Below, piece by piece: positions 1-12,300 of a stretch of 64,000 nt of DNA. Numbering within the stretch: position 1 is the stretch's first letter; the number at the start of each line of letters is the position of its first letter. The translations under genes and the position numbers were made by a program. The notes beneath the pieces are model-generated. The model saw only the letters and a program-made list of their open reading frames with translations. It made no database searches and was not told the origin of the DNA. Source of the stretch: Lineus longissimus (Eukaryota; Nemertea; Pilidiophora; Heteronemertea; Lineidae). The stretch spans positions 6,386,001-6,450,000 of the forward strand of contig NC_088320.1 in NCBI RefSeq assembly GCF_910592395.1, written 5' to 3'.

Positions 1-3000
1 GAGCTTACAGGTAAGCGGGCCTGTGATATCATTCTCAAAGCTCAAAGCTCTTCTTTTTCTATCGTATATTATAATAGGCCGGTGTAAAAGTAAAAAGTGT
101 CCCCCCCTAGAAAAAGTGTCCGGGCCTATTGTATTCTGACAGATTATGGCATATGGTTCTATAGAGGCAATGACCGTCACTAGCTCAGCGCATAATAGAA
201 TCCTTTGTTCCCGGACATTTTATCCTAGGACATTTTAAACTTCTACACCGGGTCTATTTGGCAAGCCACTCGCCGAACAGGCATCTTGTTTTGTCCTGTT
301 TGGAGAGCCGCTTGCCAAACAGCACTAAAAAGCCACCCTGTTCGGCCAGCCGGGTTTGCCAAACAGAGCAAAATTTCTTTCCTGTTTGGCAAGCCGATGA
401 ATAAACCACGCCTACTCATGAATATGCATAATGGCGTATTGATCTGAAAATGGTCTGTTACTGCGGTTTTTCCTTTAGAGTAACCAAATTCCTCTGAAGC
501 GAAATGAAAACAGTGAAACTTGTCTCTTGATATTCATCAAGAGCTTTCTCCAAATCTTCAAAAGAGCCATACGAAGCCCCCACGCGCAACTTTTCTACTG
601 ACGAAATCGGCAAAGGTGGCGAGGGCTCCGCCATTTTTTCCCTTCTCCCTTTCCAGCCTCACTTACTTGAGCCTCTCCAGCGCATTACTAACTTATGAAT
701 ATTAATGAGCCCTTGGGCATTTATAAATATTAATGAGTTCGGCTCTCCATTCAGGACAAAAAAAAGTCGCTGTTTGGTAAGCCGGGCTTGACAAATAGTC
801 ACTTCCATTATGATAATAAGAAGAGTAAAATATCTCCAACATATCCAGGTGTTATCGAGAGAGCTTTCAGAAGATTTCGCCACGAAGATGTCGTCCCTGT
901 TACGAAGTTAAAAGATGGTTTACATGTTCACGAACTCTTTCATGGCATCACCTACGCATTCAAGGACTTGGCTCTGTCGTGTGTCGGGCAGTTTATGGAC
1001 TATTTCCTGAGCAAGAGAAAGAAACGAATCATAATCTTAGTCGGTGAGTAAGGTGAATTTGTGGTACAATTATCAGGTTGGGGCCAGACTCTCATTTGAA
1101 AGCCAGTGCTCAGATCACCAACGAATGACCCTTCCTCAAATGGGTGATCATACGGCGCAGTGATAGTAGTGTGGTGAGGCGGTCCTTTACTGTCGCTGCT
1201 TGAATTGGCCGCCCACGCAATGTGAATGTCACTGTGCTAAAACCGCTCATCAACGTAACTAACAACTGGACTTCTTGTGCCCTTTTTTATAATATTTTTA
1301 AAGCCTATCATAGACCTGATCACAGCCCTAGTAAAATTATGGGCTTTAGAGTATAGAAAACAGCAGCGGGCTTCCCACCTGATGCAAGAATAAAAACAGG
1401 CATGTGAGTACAATAAGGAACAGCTGGGTACGTAGTACAGTGTGGAAAATACGTACATGTATATATAACTCCCTACTATTATTGTACATTTTAAAACAAC
1501 TATTACTAATACATAAAACAAATATTTTCAAAGTGACTTCGGGAGATACTGGTAGCGCCGCCCTGGAGGCGGTCAGGGGGTCAAAATGGATAGACATTAT
1601 CGTCATGTTGCCAAAGGATAGATGTTCGCGGGTCCAGGAGTTGATGATGACCACTGTCCTTGAGGATAACTGCCATCTGTACAGAGGTATTTGTACTACT
1701 CGCTTTAAAGGGAAAACTTGGTTATGCCATTTGTTGCTTTTTCATACAAAAAACGACCAACTGCAATAAGGCCAGAGACCTCTATTAGCCAGCGTGTACA
1801 TTCTGTGTACATTTTAATGAATATAGGTTGGTGAAAAAGTACACCAAGGGTGCTTTAATTCCCACCAAATTTTATGTGTGTTATGAAGAGGCTTTTATCG
1901 AAATAATAGTAAAAATTCAAAACATTCCAATACCGATTGCCTGAGAAAAATTGATTTGTGTACAGCATTGCCATCAAATCGTCACTCGCGGACTGATATG
2001 GGCCTATAGAATACAAGTTCTAAACTGGCCAGTGAGACAATATTTCCTTAAATTAATTATTAAAAAGTATATCCACGTTATGGCCTGGCTCTGTAGATTA
2101 AGAATCCACCAAAGATTGAAGAATAAATCCACTTTCACCCATCACAGTCATGTATTTACCACAGCTTCACAGTTCAGTACGGACTATGTGCCACACTTCC
2201 GCCTGTGGATGAATACATGTCTCTGCCCATAAACTATGCACAAGAGCGTGAAGTATAATGCTTCTTTCTGCAGTTGATGGAAACTGCGATGACTTAGATG
2301 AAGTCATGAAGGCCGTTTTAACGGATGAGAATTACTGCAAGAAACACAGTATCACAACCATAAACTCGGTCAACTGGGCAAGGATCATGGTCCAGATCGC
2401 GCACCATATTTATGGATATTTGAAGGTACGTACTGTGAATCTTTACCAATGGAGGTTGGATAACTGCAGAGAGGAGGGCCAGTGGAGGGTCGCCCATCTG
2501 TTGTTTCTGCTGTTGCCTGTAAACTTCCAATGTCATAAGTCAGTTTGGTACCGTTCCATTTGACAGACTGTTGAGACTGTTTTACCGACTAGCAGCTGTC
2601 ATTGGCTATGTAACCTGTTAGCTTCTGATGTCATGTTTCAGGTGTGCCGTTCGATTGGAGAGACTGTCGAGACGGTCATACCGACAGGTGGGTGTGGGAA
2701 CCTATCTGGTGCCACAATAGCGATGAAGATGGGACTTCCCATCAAGATTACCACAGCAGTTAATGACAATGACATAGTGGCACGGACGTTTCGGGATGGT
2801 GATTGGTCTGCCAATGAGGTGAAGATGACTATTTCACCAGCAATGGATATACAGGTAAGGCCGACAGTAATAATAATCATAAAACGTAATGGCTGCCTTC
2901 CGCTTTTCGCTTTCCCGGCATATTTTGAATCGGGGTTGTCAAAACTGGACTGAGCTACATTGGACCATTTACGTACACAAAGTGAATGGATCCCGCCGAA

Positions 3001-5214
3001 GGGTTTGTATGATTATCATTCTGCCGTTCGTAATGAATCGCGGGTCAGGAAAATAGGCATATTCAGTGTTTGAACATGTTTGTCTGTCTAGAAAACGAGA
3101 ATGTTGAAATTCATTTATTTTCAAATTTCATTTTTTTAACGAACAGCATTTGCAAAAAACAACTGTTACTCTTATCAATCAATCAATCGAATCGTAACAT
3201 AACTACAATGTATATGGTTGTAGTGAAGGTTGTCACCTTGATTTCAGTGTCCCTACAACTTGGAGAGGGTGTTCTATCTGCTAAGTGGCCGGGATACAGA
3301 CTTGATCAATCAGTTGGCGGAGGAATTTGAATCATCAAATTCAAAGGTTCAGCTTCCAAGCAATCTCCTTACCAAGGTAAGCGTACATTGCTTAAAGGGA
3401 CAACTTGGGCATATGATATGTTGGTTTTTAATACAAAAATGGCTTCTAGCAGGACCGCGACTTCTCCAAACAGATAATTGTAAAATAATTTAACCGCAAT
3501 AAACACTGCACTATGAGAAACGGCTGTAATCATAGGCCTGCATGAAATTCACAAGCCATGTCCAATTTTGCCTCCAAACACTTGCAAAAATCATTATTTG
3601 ATATCGGCATAAGTGTATACTACAAGTATACTACCATAGCAAGCAGTGGTATTATCCTCCTTGCCGAGGCAAATCCCACCCCCAAGTTGTCCCTTTAACC
3701 TCAGTCCATGAGTCGGCTTGCATCTTTCTCGCGAGGGAAATGTCACTGTGTTCTCCCCTGCAAGATACTTAAGTCTTCTAAAGTATTTGGAGTAGAACGT
3801 GGTGAATTTCGTGGGTGAAAATTTGGTCGGATTTAACTCGTTTTCCAGATAACCTACTGCGTATTGACTTGATGTGTAGAGCCTAGTCACTCACAATACT
3901 AACAGGTTCAACTCCAACATAATGCGCTTGCATTGCGTATTAAGATACGTCACATAACTTCTTCATACTTCGCGATTCAGATTCACGATGCGTTCAGTAC
4001 ATTCTGCGCCGACGAGAGCACTACAGTAGCAACCATGAAGCGTTGCTGGGAGGAGAACGGGTACCTCTTGTGTCCACACACGGCCACTGCTGTCGCATGC
4101 CACTATGAGCGGTTGGATTCTAGGTAAGACCCCGATCGAGGTATCGCCATGTATCAACCAGATCGAAAATTCCAATACGATTCTTTTATGGAGTCTTCAG
4201 TTCCGTTAACATGTATACAATCTATTCAATATTCTGGTAGGTAAGATTCTAGTTAAGAATCTTACAGATTGGTAAGATTCTAGTTAAGAATCTTACAGAA
4301 TGGCAAGATTCTAGTTAAGAATCTTACATAATGGCAAGATTCTAGTTAAGAATCTTACATAATGGCAAGATTCTAGTTAAGAATCTTACAGAATGGCAAG
4401 ATTCTAGTTAAGAATCTTACAGAATGGCAAGATTCTAGTTAAGAATCTTACAGAATGGCAAGATTCAAGTTAAGAATCTTACATAATGGCAAGATTCTAG
4501 TTAAGAATCTTACATAATGGCAAGATTCTAGTTAAGAATCTTACATAATGGCAAGATTCTAGTTAAGAATCTTACATAATGGCAAGATTCTAGTTAAGAA
4601 TCTTACAGAATGGCAAGATTCTAGTTAAGAATCTTACATAATGGCAAGATTCTAGTTAAGAATCTTACAGAATGGCAAGATTCTAGTTAAGAATCTTACA
4701 GAATGGCAAGATTCTAGTTAAGAATCTTACAGATTGGTAAGATTCTAGTTAAGAATCTTACAGAATGGCAAGATTCTAGTTAAGAATCTTACATAATGGC
4801 AAGATTCTAGTTAAGAATCTTACATAATGGCAAGTCCATTTTTGTCTCAAAACTACTAACATGACCTCTGCTACTAACCGGTTCTACTGCTACTGACAAG
4901 GCTATAGATGAGTTGAGATCGATTTTATTTTACTGTGAATGATGCGCTCAATACGAGTCCAAGACACGTTAGAACAGTCTTTACTCTTTCGCTACAGGTC
5001 TGCCTCTAGTCCTCCCCGGATTTGCCTCGCCACCGCCTCGCCAGCCAAGTTCACCGAGGCAGTGGAAGGTGCTGCAGGTTTGACACCTCAACTGCCAGAT
5101 GACATCAAAGCGCTATACACCATGCCGACCAAGTTTGAGGAGTTGGTAAAGGGAGATAACTGGAACAAGGTTCTCAGAGGAAGAATTGAAGAAATAACCA
5201 AAAGTTATTCATAG
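1..5214 (+). CDS. THNSL2: Threonine synthase-like 2, 3' part of gene (partial)
   Basis: PLP-dependent enzyme; mammalian THNSL2 is known as a phospho-lyase acting on O-phosphohomoserine and phosphothreonine. Exons: 1-10 (end of an exon that starts outside the window), 849-1043, 1534-1686, 2274-2425, 2642-2854, 3248-3376, 3981-4123, 4998-5214; all junctions keep phase and give 403 residues plus stop. Bases 1-10 followed by gtaagc join exon 849 to read ELTGVIERAF, matching the family N-terminal helix. The PLP-lysine motif YAFKDLALSC lies in exon 849, the phosphate-binding TSGDTGSAA in exon 1534, and the C-terminal LCPHTATAV in exon 3981. Compared with the roughly 484-aa human protein, about 80 N-terminal residues are missing. 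No lesions seen. Family assignment is confident; substrate is by homology only. Confidence 0.93.
81..250. mobile_element. Short inverted-repeat element (family A), copy 1
   Basis: Lies in the THNSL2 intron. The left end ggtgtaaaagtaaaaagtgt and the right end acttctacacc are imperfect inverted repeats. The internal sequence (tattctgac, tggctctatag-like, atgaccgtcactagct) recurs at 29322-29455. Non-autonomous DNA element by structure; no coding capacity. Confidence 0.6.
257..400. repeat. Cluster of short inverted motifs
   Basis: The motif ctgtttggcaagccg and its complement ggcttgccaaacag recur at least five times in alternating orientation here, and once more near 769-790. It could form hairpins. 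Function unknown. Confidence 0.5.
1704..1770. mobile_element. Fragment of TTAA-type element (family C)
   Basis: Begins tttaaagggaaaacttgg and continues with the same ctttttcatacaaaa / actgcaataa sequence seen inside the complete copy at 3392-3698. Only the left part is present. Intronic in THNSL2. Confidence 0.45.
3392..3698. mobile_element. TTAA-type inverted-repeat element (family C), complete
   Basis: A 307-bp element in THNSL2 intron 3377-3980. It starts ttaaagggacaacttggg and ends with the exact reverse complement, an 18-bp perfect terminal inverted repeat with TTAA at both ends. TTAA ends with an AGGG/CCCT border are typical of piggyBac-type non-autonomous elements, so that class is an inference. 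No ORF. Confidence 0.75.
4241..4829. repeat. 31-bp palindromic minisatellite, 19 units
   Basis: Nineteen head-to-tail 31-bp units in the last THNSL2 intron (4124-4997). Each unit contains aagattc-tagttaa-gaatctt, a 7-9 bp inverted repeat, so each can fold into a hairpin. Units differ at a few sites (gtaag/gcaag, acagaatg/acataatg/acagattg). 19 x 31 = 589 bp fits the limits exactly. No spacers, so not a CRISPR array. Confidence 0.9.
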
Positions 5215-5347
5215 ACTGACTTTTGCCCCACAGACCTGGTACTAGGAATCCTTGTTTGCCCAATGGTGTTCTTGGGATGTTAATTACGAAGAATCATGTC
5301 ATAAATATATTCAAGCCAAAAGCTTCTTACTCATTACCATTTAATCA

Positions 5348-5353
5348 AATAAA
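5348..5353 (+). terminator. Poly(A) signal of THNSL2
   Basis: AATAAA 134 bp downstream of the THNSL2 stop, just before the stop codon of the convergent receptor gene at 5388. No other canonical signal lies between the two genes. Confidence 0.55.
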
Positions 5354-5387
5354 AAAATGTACACGGTGATATTGCCTTCGTAGTTTA

Positions 5388-7884
5388 TTATGTACAAACA
5401 TCCTTGTTCAACCTTGGAATGATCAGAAAGCAGACGAGAGTGGAGGCTATGACAGCAGCAACGCAGAAAATAATCATCAGACGATCGATCGCCATGGCAC
5501 CAAGACGCCATTCCTCTTGGACCTTCTCTGATGCCTCCACCTGGTGGCCACGACGGGATATACTCTTAACCTCGCGTAGAACATTGTGGACAGCACTCAC
5601 CAACTCATAAATTCTTGGATTTTGTTGGTTATTCAAATTAGAGTTATTATTCGTGACGTCAGATGCAGGTCCTGGTTCTGACAATCTGTGATGACGTAGA
5701 ATCATAGACTTTTCACGGTTCTCTGCAATTTTCAACTTGATACTGTTGTTGTTCGTTGAGTCTTTGACGGTTTTGCGCATGCCTATACACGTGGCTAGCC
5801 TCCCGAGAAACAGACGGCGCATCCATCTGGGCATGCGCGAACCTTGTGAATAGACGTAATGCATATTCAGCACCAGCACGGAAACGACGACGGAAAGTGC
5901 TGAGAGCACCATCTGGAGGAAAAGATATATTGCTGAAAAAGAAGCAGTACGCAAATAAGCTTTGTAAGGCAAAGTCGTGCAGTTATAGCCCAGGCTCAAC
6001 TTGCTACGAGAGTAGAAAACATCTCTCTAGTAGTATGCATTAATGCACAGATCTCCAGTTTGCGATTTTTATTGGTGTACAATGATTGCCCCAAGGCATG
6101 CAGACTGTTGATCGAATGGGAGTGTATGACAGGGTGTCATGGCGGGGATCACCATTACAGGGAGCTCATTAAGCTATCTTTATTGCAAAACGAAGGTGTG
6201 AGAGGAATGTGTTTATGATGCTGCCCTACCTAGAATCGACGTGCTTCCAGATGCGTTAGGCAGTCGGTCAGTCACCATGATTTGGAAGAGGGAAAACGTC
6301 AAGAAGATCGTAACGCTGAACGACATTCGTTCACCAGCGTCCAGTGGTAAATAAAACACCAACAAAATCAGCACGGAAACGAGGGTACTCGGTGCAATCA
6401 CGCTGAACATATAATAATGATGGCGACGCCTAACGGCCATGTCTAAAACGAAACCAGACTTTGTACTTCCGCTTTCTTCTAGTTTTGGTTTCAGCTCTGA
6501 TTTGATCAGCTCCCATTCGCTGTGGCGGATGTATCCATTTGTGTCAACGGACTTGATTGGTTCCAATTTTAGGCTGTTGATACTCTGTTTCAAGGCGATG
6601 AAATGCAACTGGCATTTTTGGACATCGAAAGGGAAACATGCCGCGTTAACTGGGCAGGGAGCCGTCAAGGAACCGCTGATGTTCCAGTTGATAGTTCCGT
6701 TAGACCTCACTGTTAACCAGTTGGGACCATCGTGGTCTGGTAATGATGGTTTCCCGTCTATTCTGGAGATGAAAAAATATGGTTGAAGAAGAATATTTAA
6801 ACCATCATTACATAAGTTATGCGCGCGGCTATAAGCAACAAACTAAAAACACATTTACATCAAATGTTTTTGACTTGAGTAACAACACATATGAATATTC
6901 TTGATGTACACCGCATAAATTAATATGTTAAAATATGTTCGAAGAATAATGTTTCCAGATGGTTTTTATAGCATGCTTGATCCGTTTGTCAAGCCTATTC
7001 GCGTTGAAAGTTGTGAGAGTTGAACTCTTGATAGTGATACTCAATATCGAATGAACAGAACGCTGTAGAAAAGTAGGCCCGGTCTAAGTTAAATCGGGAT
7101 GAATCTCGCCCTTGTTAAAATGGCTTGCATTGATAGATCGTTTGCTGTACTGTGTTTTCGACATTCAAATTACACTTTTTATGCAAATTACCTGTTTGCG
7201 TGACCAATCACTGGAACCCATATGTCGGAAGCTGCCATGGTCAATGCCCGGATGTTGTCATGCGCCGACGCATTCCAGCTTAGCCTGCTATCGTTCCATA
7301 TCATGTTGATAGAGGTCGCTACTGATACTTGCTGTTCTTTGTCTTTCTGATCGAATACAGAATGGTAGATTGCTAATTTTTTTAAATAGATATAATTGAT
7401 GATATACATCTGATGATAATAGAGTGTTTTGCAAACACATTTCAGTACATTTCTGATTTTTGAAGTTTATCTCACAACCGACAACATTATACCTGAAAAG
7501 GGCACAGGTAAAAGATACAATACCATGTTTCCAGATTCAAAGACTGGTGATGGGCATAGATGGCAGAATCCAATTTACATGTACAAGGGAGATTAAAAGA
7601 GAATGGCAAAAATGGTAAGAATCGTGTTGTATTAATGCTGTATATATAGTAACAAGGTAAAGCAGGATATAAGTAAAACTTACCAGTTCCAAGAGCAGAC
7701 CCAACTTCATTGACACGCGCACCACGGTAGGCTTTTGACGAGGCAAACTAGGATGCGCTTTCTTCCCGTATCCAGAAAGTAAGTATTCAGTAAGACTATC
7801 CTCATCGTGAAAGGCATGGCTTGACTTCATGAGTATTGCAACCAATAAAAATAAGAGCAGCATGCCAATGGTCGTATTGCGCAT
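5388..7884 (-). CDS. Cys-loop ligand-gated ion channel subunit (nicotinic-like)
   Basis: Pentameric neurotransmitter-gated channel subunit of the plasma membrane. Exons (minus): 7684-7884, 7192-7346, 6230-6762, 5388-5932; total 1,434 nt, 477 aa, all phases fit. A signal peptide occupies residues 1-24 (hydrophobic LLLFLLVAIL). The Cys-loop is C155-x13-C169 with the conserved FPFDVQ inside. TM1 lies near HYYMFSVIAP. TM2, preceded by AGER, reads MSFSVTIFLTFSLFQIMV; the glutamate at -1' and the lack of a Pro-Ala insertion favour cation selectivity. TM3 is YLFLQMVLSALSVVVSVLVL. A loop of about 110 residues follows, then TM4 RLMIIFCVAAVIASTLVCF. Loop C has no vicinal cysteine pair, so it is not a classical alpha subunit. 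Length matches the family. Ligand unknown. A perfect Kozak-like gccacATG marks the start. Confidence 0.9.
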
Positions 7885-9324
7885 GTGGCATATATATGGC
7901 TAGTAACCAAAGTAGTAAACTATGGTAGTAAATTTGAGATCCAGTAATTGATTGAGAGGCCTATTCTTGATCAAACCCAGGCTTGTCGCGAATTTCGAAA
8001 ATCTCCTCGTTACCTCGCATGCAGAGCATTGAGTCTAGTCCGAACAGCAGATTCGTCAGAATGGAGAAAGAAATTTGTAGAATATTTGAAATAAGTGTTT
8101 ATTTTTAAAACCGTGACATATTTTCTTGACACCCATGCAGAAAATCCCGACGACGATTATTACTTGGCCAATCACTGAACTCGTGTTATTTCTTGGGGGA
8201 GAACAGCTGCTCGCAAGGGCATATAAGAATGAAAACTAGGTTTTCTTCCCGGTCCGTCCGCCCAACCGCCACAATTCTTTTTATTTCACTTTTTGACACA
8301 CCACTCTACTCCATTACGTTTGATATCACTAATACCACGCATGTTGCCCCGTGCTGTCAACACTTTCGTTCTATGATGAATTCTGGTTTAGGGGTTCCTT
8401 CATTCTATGAGCAGTGTGTGTAGTAATGGGGCATAACGTCCTTAGGTTGTAATACGGGCGCTGCCTATATTAGTTCCTCTTGAAATGTGAAGATTCTGAC
8501 ATCTGGATGGTACATGTGCAATAAAAATTTAAAAAACAAAAACAAAAAGTATACCTTCCGCCCGGATTTCATAAAACCGTTTGGACAAGACACGAATTTT
8601 TATTTTTATTTGCCCTACACATAGTCAATCAATGTTTGGCTCAAATTGCTTCCCAGAAATTGATTCTGTCTGTTGACTTTACAACGAATGAAACGGTATA
8701 TTTAAAGCCATATGGTGAATTTGTTGGAATACCATTGTCGAGATTTCAGTGCAGAATTACCCGTTATCGACATGACCCATGTGATTCGCATGATTCCGTG
8801 CCTGGATAGGAGGGCACGGAATTGATGTCAGGGCGGGGCTTGCGAAATAAATCCTCGATGATTAAGAAGAAGGGGACTTGTATGGAAAAAAGGCGAATTG
8901 GGGCACCTTACTGAGCCGGCACTGTCTAAATAAACGGAAAACGTGTTAGTTGTGGGATGGTAATGCCCTGTCTATCTCTCCGTTTGTGTTTTGTATTTCG
9001 CACTTTGCCTTTTTCAGGCCGCGGTTGACGATCTTGGTCAATACCTTTCTCATAAAACAACAAATCAGCCATCTTTATCTCATATTAAACCGGTCCATTA
9101 ACGAGAAATTGTACTCGGCAAAGTGTAATTGAATTAGGTACTAGCCCATCCTCATTAAATGCATCAAAAACAGTCCACCTTAATCTAATTTAATCTCAGA
9201 CTGTCCCCTTGGGAAATTTTGATGACGAAGTCGTTCCCAGGTCTCCGTAGTTGGGTTTTGCACTTGATACTGTGTATTAAGGCGTGGGACTTGTTGCTCC
9301 TGCGTCAGAGTTCCAATCCCGACC
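7885..9324. other. Intergenic, no gene seen
   Basis: About 1.4 kb between the divergent starts of the receptor gene (-) and the apple/PAN gene (+). Short ORFs here show no family resemblance or splice structure. It should hold both promoters; a TATA-like atatatat sits 12 bp upstream of the receptor ATG. No repeat noticed. Confidence 0.5.
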
Positions 9325-12300
9325 ATGGAGTCGACATCTTTTGCCGTTTTCTCCTGCGCTCTATTGCTGTCGTATGCTGGTGTGGACTCGCACTGGAATG
9401 GTAAGGAAACAACACATATCATTGACATCCTTGTTCCTCACACCCCGGAACTAGGGGGCAGTCCCTTCGTCATCCCTACGTTCTTGAGGCCGGTCAATTG
9501 CACTCCACTGCAATTTCCACCCGCCGCGTTAGCAGGGAATTTGACCATAGTTGACCACCAACTCTCTCAGGACTGTCTGGTAAACTACACAAACGAGCCG
9601 CCTTAAAGCCATTGATCTCCCATTACCGCTGGTCGGAAATTCATCGCCTTTGATTAAACACCATCTTGACACACAAAGTTCCGAGGTCGCGTGCAAACTA
9701 TCTTCTAAAACGAAGGGGGGGATTGGACTTAAAAGGGGTAAAGTGATGGACGTCGGAACTGAACAATGTTGGCCTATATGGGCCAAGATAAGTTTTTGAG
9801 GCTGCCTTTATAATTTAGCATTTTACAAAACGTCATGCCGGCTGATTAGTGATCATAGCAGCACCGTAGTACATGTCGGACATGCAGTTTTCTTCCCCCA
9901 TTAGTACAGAAATAGAGAGAAGACGCCACGGGAAACTACGCTTGGTCCCAAAGGGCGCTGGTGCGATGGCCCTATTACTAACTCCACTGCAATTTCCACC
10001 AGCCGCGTCAGCGCGGAATTTGAATTACCGAATACCCGCGGAAACCGATTGTGGTATCCCCGTGGCGGCTGGAGCCGATTGTGGTGGAATTAAGTCTTTG
10101 TGGTGAGATGTGACCCTACTCTGCAAAGTAGGTTTGCAAACCACAACGCGAATCTGTCCAAGATCTTTGTAGTTAGAGATTTTATTCAAATTCAGTGTTC
10201 ATTCACTTACACAACAGGACGTCATAATCACCACCTCGACCACCACCACCATGACCACCACCACCATCAACGTAGAAGCAATTCCTACCATTACCATAAA
10301 GCCTGCCCCCTAGAGGAGGCTGATGAACTACCGGCCGAGCTGCAGAACAGAACACTGCCTTCCGGATATCCGCACTATCTACGAGAAGTAATGCTTTCGC
10401 ATTGTCAAGGCTTTTGCTCCCGTATGTTTAGGTGCGAGGCCATCATATTCCTGATGAATCCAAATTCTGATGAAGGAAAGGGAAAATGCATTTCCTTGTT
10501 TAGGGACATATCTTCGCGCGCGAAGTTTGAAGGAAAGCTGAAACTCAAGTCAGAGCACGAAGAAGACGCTGTATATATGCTGAAGAAGTGCCCGAAACAG
10601 AAAAGACGTAAGTTGCTCGGGCCCAAGGGTAGACGCCGCCCAAGGGTACACCATTAAATCAATGAAGCCCTTTGTCGACAATATGGATTTTTTCAAGTGG
10701 GCCTCGGGAATGTGATGATATCGCCCGAGCCCAGCCATGATATTCCGAGGGACAGAAAAAGTCATACCGCCCGAGAAAGCGCGCTACATTTTCTTCATAA
10801 CATGACCACCACTCTGCATAACATATAGATTCACTTTTCGCGAAAGTTGCCCTTTCCAACACTCGACACACGTGACGTCACCCCCAGCAACAGCAGTTTT
10901 TATTGACCGGTCACGTGACGTAGTTGGTCCAATGAGTTAATGTTAGCAGGACGATCTCTAATCCTCTCTATTATCTACCAAAACCCCATGTTACAACAAT
11001 ATCTTTCAAGGTCACTACCAGCCTCGGATGCAGACGAATTTCCAACCCCCATCATCCAACTACCAGTACCCTACATCGAGTGAGGCTTATCCTGGTTATC
11101 CGCGTGGAATGAGGTCTGATGCCTACCCCAGATCGAGTGAAGTCTATCCTGGCTATTCGCGTGGAATTAGGTCTGATGCCTACCCCAGATCGAGTGAGAT
11201 ATATCCTGGCTATTCGCGTGGAATGAGGTCTGATGCCTACCCCAGATCGAGTGAGGTCTATCCTGGCTATTCGCGTGGAATGAGGTCTGATGCCTACCCC
11301 AGATCGAGTGAGGTGTATCCTGGCTATTCGCGTGGAATGAGGTCTGATACCTACCCCAGATCGAGTGAGGTCTATCCTGGCTATTCGCGTGGAATGAGGT
11401 CTGATGCCTACCCCAGATCGAGTGAGGTCTATCCTGGCTATTCGCGTGGAATGGGATCTGAAGTCTACCCTAGATCGAGTGGGGTCTATCCTGGCTATTC
11501 GCGTGGAATGGGATCTTATAACTCCCCTAGATCGAGTGAGGCCTATTCTGCTGCCTACGGCACAAGTACAGCATCGAGCTCAACTATTGCCCCAACCCCT
11601 ACTTGGACTTGGAAAGAGGGTACCAGCAGGAATGAAAATGAACATCACGGCGATTCTTCAGCATATATCCAAGCATCTGCTGGTCCGACGTCTGAGCCCA
11701 TGTCATCTTTTACCACGCCGACTAGACCATATGGTAAGTTGGCCTACCTCTTCTGTTGCCGTGTCGTTTCGGGGAGAGGGGTGTACGTTACCACTTTGTC
11801 ATCATGATACAGTAAGCGTCCATCTAGTCAGAAGCGATGACAGTCCAAATGAAAGGCTAGGTCAACGAGAACTCCCGTTATCACTTGTAACGTGTGATTC
11901 ATTAGAACGAACAAGTCATTTAGAGCGGGCTACGTCGCTTTTCACCCTCATTTCAAAATATGTTTTCGAGCCTATGCCAAATTACGTGTTCGTAACATGT
12001 GATACGTGAATTCCGACTAGTGACAACGTGAATCGTAAGTTATGACGCCGCATTAAAGAAGGATACGGGTTATTTGCGGCTAGTTAGCAAAAGTAAAATC
12101 AGAAGTAACTGCTGCCAGACATGTGTGAATATCTGCTATTACGTTAAACCTGTTGAACCTTAAACCAGTTTATACATGTAAGCAACTTGAAGACCAAGTA
12201 TCAAGAGTATAGCGACGACCAAATGAAGATTATTCCTTTGAGAAAACATTCTCGCTGAACAAATCAAAACCAGATAATAATCTTTTCTTTCTAAATGTAT

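Noticed and set aside
4241-4829. CRISPR-like regular array
   Set aside because: Units are contiguous 31-bp repeats without spacers, inside a eukaryotic intron; it is a minisatellite.
10405-10871. Minus-strand ORFs opposite the first apple/PAN module
   Set aside because: Shadows of the plus-strand exon 10218-10607, whose cysteine pattern and splice sites are convincing.
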